A DNA stretch of 9,260 nucleotides, taken from positions 1 to 9,260 of the forward strand of contig DLGG01000118.1 in assembly GCA_002482565.1 (NCBI GenBank), written 5' to 3'. The notes beneath the pieces were generated by a model. It saw only the letters and a list, made by a program, of their open reading frames with translations. It did not search any database and was not told the origin of the DNA. The translations under genes were made by a program, and so were the position numbers. Source of the stretch: Solidesulfovibrio magneticus (GTDB lineage: Bacteria > Desulfobacterota > Desulfovibrionia > Desulfovibrionales > Desulfovibrionaceae). Positions 7,292 to 9,260 of the stretch are shown here, piece after piece; the first letter of the stretch is position 1, and each line of letters starts with the position of its first letter.

Positions 7292-7477
7292 CTAACCCTG
7301 AAGCCGCGTCATGCGCACCACTTCATCGTGACAAATGCGCCAGCCGCGTCCCACTTTGGCCCCGCGAAGCTCATGCCCCTTGAGGAGCTTACGCACCGTC
7401 TGGTCGCTGCATTTGAGCAACCTCGCCACTTCCTGGACCGTGTAGGTCTCCTTCACTTCCGTTACGCGCTCGTGCAT
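7292..7477 (-). CDS. Small excisionase/MerR-type helix-turn-helix protein
   Basis: This 61-aa protein consists almost wholly of a winged helix-turn-helix. YTVQEVARLLKCSDQTVRKLL (about residues 12-32) is the DNA-binding helix pair, and the wing GAKVGRGWRICHDEV follows (about 39-53). This is the pattern of the HTH_17/excisionase and BldC-like families. Such proteins bind DNA as recombination directionality factors or as small transcription regulators. No integrase or attachment site is nearby, and the gene lies 39 bp upstream of mshI in the same direction, so a regulator of the pilus operon is more likely. ATG 7477 is preceded by AAGGAG at 9 bases. An in-frame ATG at 7531 would add 18 residues but extends through the proposed promoter. 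Autoregulation is possible but not shown. Confidence 0.72.
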   Translation of the reverse strand: MHERVTEVKETYTVQEVARLLKCSDQTVRKLLKGHELRGAKVGRGWRICHDEVVRMTRLQG

Positions 7478-7503
7478 CCCGCATCGCTCCTTGTCGCTAC
7501 TTA

Positions 7504-7531
7504 ACGATAGATACGATGCCGTCCGGGCCAA
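7504..7531 (-). promoter_or_regulatory. Possible sigma-70 promoter of the leftward pilus operon
   Basis: Reading leftward, TTGGCC (-35 like, 7531-7526) and TATCGT (-10 like, 7509-7504) are separated by 16 bp. Each matches 4 of 6 consensus bases. The site lies about 27 bp upstream of the HTH start codon, leaving a short leader that includes the AAGGAG site. Two partial hexamer matches are weak evidence. Confidence 0.35.
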
Positions 7532-7671
7532 AAAAAAACCGTCCGTTTTCCCAAGCGCTCCCGACCGGAAGCCTGCGGCGGTTCACTTTCTCACCCATGG
7601 GCCAGCCTCGTTTCATTTCGTTAAACTCCAGACGACCCTTCCCGCCGCCCGTTTTTCCCCCAACCGGGCCG

Positions 7672-7716
7672 CTGGCGGCATTCCGCCAGGCCTTTGGGAG
7701 ATCCCATGCCGGGCAT
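7672..7716. promoter_or_regulatory. Cluster of three inverted repeats upstream of pilT
   Basis: CTGGCGG/CCGCCAG (7672-7678 and 7683-7689, 4-base spacer) is followed by TGGGA/TCCCA (7695-7699 and 7702-7706, 2-base spacer). ATGCC/GGCAT comes next (7706-7710 and 7712-7716, 1-base spacer). The first could be a stable hairpin or an operator dyad. No T-run follows, so it is not an intrinsic terminator. It lies about 100-140 bp before the pilT start. Confidence 0.4.
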
Positions 7717-7814
7717 TCTTCAAGACCCGTGCCCAAACCGAGGGCTGCCAAGGCAATTCCAAAGCCGCCCCCTTCCGTGGTAGGCTCGGCCATCCGTCCG
7801 TCCAAGGAGAGGCC

Positions 7815-8888
7815 ATGGCCCAGCTCGACGCCTTTTTTAAGATGCTCAAGGATACCGGCGCCTCGGACCTGCACCTCTCCAGCGGCTGCCAGCCCATGCT
7901 GCGCCTCAATGGCCGCCTGGAACGCATCAAGTACAAGGTGCTGGAAAACGAGGAATTAAAGACCCTGCTCTACGAAATCGCGCCCCAGCGGCTGCTGGCC
8001 GTTTTCGAGGAAACCGGCGATCTGGACTTCGCCTACGCCGCGCCGGGGCTGGGACGGCTTCGCTGCAACTATTTTCGCCAGGAGCGCGGCGTGGCCGCCG
8101 CCTTCCGGGCCATCCCGGAAACCGTGCCGACGCTTTCCGACCTCGGCCTGCCGGACATCCTGGGCGAGTTGGCCATGCGCCCCAAGGGGCTGGTCCTGGT
8201 CACCGGTCCCACCGGCTCGGGCAAATCCACGACGCTCGCCGCCATGCTCCGCCACGCCCTCGAAGCCCGGCGCGACCACATCATCACCGTGGAAGACCCC
8301 ATCGAATTCCTCCACGCCTCGGCCGGGTGCCTCATCAACCAGCGCGAGGTGGGCCGCGACACCCGCTCCTTTGCCGCCGCCCTGCGCGGAGCCCTGCGCG
8401 AGGACCCGGACATCATCCTGGTCGGCGAAATGCGCGACCTCGAAACCATCGAGCTGGCCCTGGAAGCGGCCGAGACCGGCCATCTGGTGTTGTCCACCCT
8501 GCACACCGTGTCGGCCGCCAAGACCATCGACCGGGTCATCGACGTCTTCCCCGGCGACCGGCAGGCGCAGATTCGCTCGGCCCTGTCGGAATCGCTGACC
8601 GCCGTCATCTCCCAAACGCTGCTGCGCCGGGCCGACGCCCCGGGCCGGGTCATGGCCATGGAGCTGCTTCTGGCCAACACCGCCGTGCGCAACCTCATCC
8701 GCGAAAACAAGATATTCCAGATCAACTCCGTGCTGGAGACGGCCAAGGCCCAGGGGATGCGCACCCTGGACGACTCGCTGCTGGAGCTCTTGGCCGCCGG
8801 GCGCATCGAACCGGCCGACGCCCTGCGTAACGCCGTCAACAAGACCCGGTTCGAAGGCCTCACGTCGGCCCCGGCCGCTTCGGCCTAG
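7815..8888 (+). CDS. pilT: PilT pilus retraction ATPase
   Basis: This 357-aa cytoplasmic hexameric ATPase would depolymerise the pilus and cause retraction. The N-terminal PAS-like part carries GASDLHLSSG (about residues 15-24). The motor has Walker A GPTGSGKST (131-139), the Asp-box VEDPIEF with Glu160/Asp161, and Walker B DIILVGEMRD (199-208) with catalytic Glu205. The His-box HLVLSTLHT has His223 and His230. The PilT-specific AVRNLIRENKI (about 290-300) matches the AIRNLIRE retraction motif, which separates PilT from PilB-type extension ATPases. The C-terminal GMRTLDDSL is also typical, and length is close to the family's roughly 345 aa. ATG 7815 follows AAGGAGA by 4 bases; the upstream in-frame extension has no family similarity. 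It is divergent from the MSHA-like operon, and a second PilT-like gene follows. Confidence 0.97.
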   Translation: MAQLDAFFKMLKDTGASDLHLSSGCQPMLRLNGRLERIKYKVLENEELKTLLYEIAPQRLLAVFEETGDLDFAYAAPGLGRLRCNYFRQERGVAAAFRAIPETVPTLSDLGLPDILGELAMRPKGLVLVTGPTGSGKSTTLAAMLRHALEARRDHIITVEDPIEFLHASAGCLINQREVGRDTRSFAAALRGALREDPDIILVGEMRDLETIELALEAAETGHLVLSTLHTVSAAKTIDRVIDVFPGDRQAQIRSALSESLTAVISQTLLRRADAPGRVMAMELLLANTAVRNLIRENKIFQINSVLETAKAQGMRTLDDSLLELLAAGRIEPADALRNAVNKTRFEGLTSAPAASA

Positions 8889-8899
8889 CGTTGCGCCAG

Positions 8900-8914
8900 G
8901 CCGCAAAATGCGGC
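8900..8914 (+). other. Small hairpin after pilT
   Basis: GCCGCA and TGCGGC form a perfect 6-bp stem with an AAA loop, 11 bases after the pilT stop. No U-run follows, so it is not a classical terminator. It could protect the 3' end of the pilT message. Confidence 0.35.
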
Positions 8915-8945
8915 AGTGTTCGTCAGGAAAAATGACCGGTTGCGA

Positions 8946-8974
8946 CGCGCCCCGGCCCGGCGCGAAACCTTTTT
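8946..8974 (+). terminator. Weak intrinsic-terminator-like hairpin between the two pilT-like genes
   Basis: CGCGCC and GGCGCG form a 6-bp GC stem with a 7-base loop, then AAACC and five T residues. The T-run starts 5 bases after the stem, farther than usual. The following gene begins only about 23 bases later, so termination here would be partial or would separate the two genes. Confidence 0.3.
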
Positions 8975-8997
8975 AAGGACAGGAATCCAGGCAAACC

Positions 8998-9260
8998 GTG
9001 GAGCACGCCCTTCTCGACGCCCTCGTGGGCCAGGCCCTGGCCGCCGCGCCTCGGGCCTCGGACCTGCTCTTCCCCCCGGCCGGAACGGCCGGCGCGCTGG
9101 TGGACGGCGCGTTTACCCCCCTGCCGGGCCTTGGCGCGCCGACCTCGCCGCCAGCCGCGGACGCCCTGGCCAGGGAACTGCTCGGCCGAGACGCCCGCCT
9201 GGCCGCCGACCTCGCGCGTCTTGGCGGTTGCGACGTGTCCTACCGCCATCCCTCGGGCTA
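8998..9260 (+). CDS. Second PilT-like ATPase, N-terminal part only
   Basis: An open frame begins at GTG 8998 and runs off the right edge (87 complete codons). The early part reads LLDALVGQALAAAPRASDLLFPPAG and later GGCDVSYRHPSG. These correspond to the PilT N-terminal pattern 'ASDLHLSPG' and 'GELDFSYRLPG', with the conserved His replaced (LLF for LHL). This suggests a diverged PilT/PilU-type paralogue. The Walker motifs would lie outside the window, so ATPase competence cannot be judged. The Shine-Dalgarno site is weak (AGG 6 bases before GTG, AGGA further upstream), so another start is possible. The gap to pilT is 109 bp on the same strand, so the two are probably linked in function. Confidence 0.68.
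   Translation, partial: MEHALLDALVGQALAAAPRASDLLFPPAGTAGALVDGAFTPLPGLGAPTSPPAADALARELLGRDARLAADLARLGGCDVSYRHPSG

Larger units (their letters stand above)
7478..7814. other. Divergent intergenic region between the HTH operon and pilT
   Basis: No credible gene lies here. The stretch is less GC-rich at its left end, with an A9 run at 7530-7538. It should contain the control elements for both divergent transcripts. Visible elements are a possible sigma-70 promoter for the leftward operon, a cluster of three inverted repeats (7672-7716), and three copies of CCGTCCG at 7519-7525, 7539-7545 and 7794-7800. I find no convincing sigma-54 GG-N10-GC site. Confidence 0.6.

Noticed and set aside
7292..7477. 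Excisionase of an integrated element
   Set aside because: No integrase, tRNA, attachment repeat or change of base composition is visible nearby, and the gene is arranged like an operon leader.
5591..7504. A 637-codon plus-strand open frame opposite mshI, and a 384-codon one at 6141-7295
   Set aside because: Both lie over the PilM-PilN fusion gene and its repeats. Their products are compositionally odd (Gly/Arg/His or Ala/Ser rich) and carry no domain signature.
7671..7689. Sigma-54 promoter at TGGCGG...CCGCC upstream of pilT
   Set aside because: The distance between the GG and GC elements is 9 rather than 10 bases and the -12 element does not match TTGC; the bases are better explained by the inverted repeat.
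7491..7814. In-frame N-terminal extension of pilT back to 7491
   Set aside because: The extra residues have no PilT similarity, and a strong AAGGAGA site precedes ATG 7815, which gives the normal family N-terminus.
7956..8906. Minus-strand open frames of 316 and 264 codons opposite pilT
   Set aside because: pilT is unmistakable on the plus strand with all its motor motifs. The antisense frames are products of codon bias.

Overview
The window is GC-rich DNA carrying most of the assembly machinery of an MSHA-type type IV pilus (T4P). Nearly every base is coding, G/C is favoured at third codon positions, and Shine-Dalgarno sites are short and purine-rich. The protein sequences look deltaproteobacterial. 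My best guess is a Desulfovibrio-type sulfate reducer (Desulfovibrionaceae), but this rests on general resemblance, not a search.

Layout. A leftward (minus-strand) operon fills about 1-7477. In transcription order it encodes: a 61-aa excisionase/MerR-like helix-turn-helix protein (7477-7292); a very large PilM-PilN fusion equivalent to MshI (7252-4211); a PilO/MshJ-like protein (4214-3681); a PilP/MshK-like protein (3652-3143); a secretin lipoprotein of the PilQ/MshL family (3113-1044); and an ExeA/MshM-like AAA+ ATPase (953 to beyond the left edge). The order I-J-K-L-M matches the MSHA pilus locus as I know it from Vibrio, which supports the assignments jointly. A 337-bp divergent intergenic region follows, with a possible operon promoter and a cluster of inverted repeats. 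Rightward lie a canonical pilT retraction ATPase (7815-8888) and the 5' end of a second PilT-like gene (8998 to the right edge).

How the parts fit. The MshI-like protein would provide the cytoplasmic actin-like platform and, through its C-terminal membrane segment, the periplasmic PilN-like part. MshJ and MshK would continue the periplasmic alignment complex up to the MshL secretin in the outer membrane. MshM probably couples an ATPase to secretin or cell-wall assembly. PilT and its neighbour would drive pilus retraction.

The most unusual feature is in the MshI-like protein. Its roughly 365-residue Ala/Pro-rich N-terminal extension carries four exact-period 30-residue (90-bp) repeats headed by P-E-L-V-L-D-[LR]-D-A-A. 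Two more VLDLDA motifs sit in a disordered insertion inside the actin-like domain. This looks like a multivalent short-linear-motif array built into a pilus scaffold. The secretin also carries a roughly 105-residue Ser/Thr/Asn/Ala-rich insertion.
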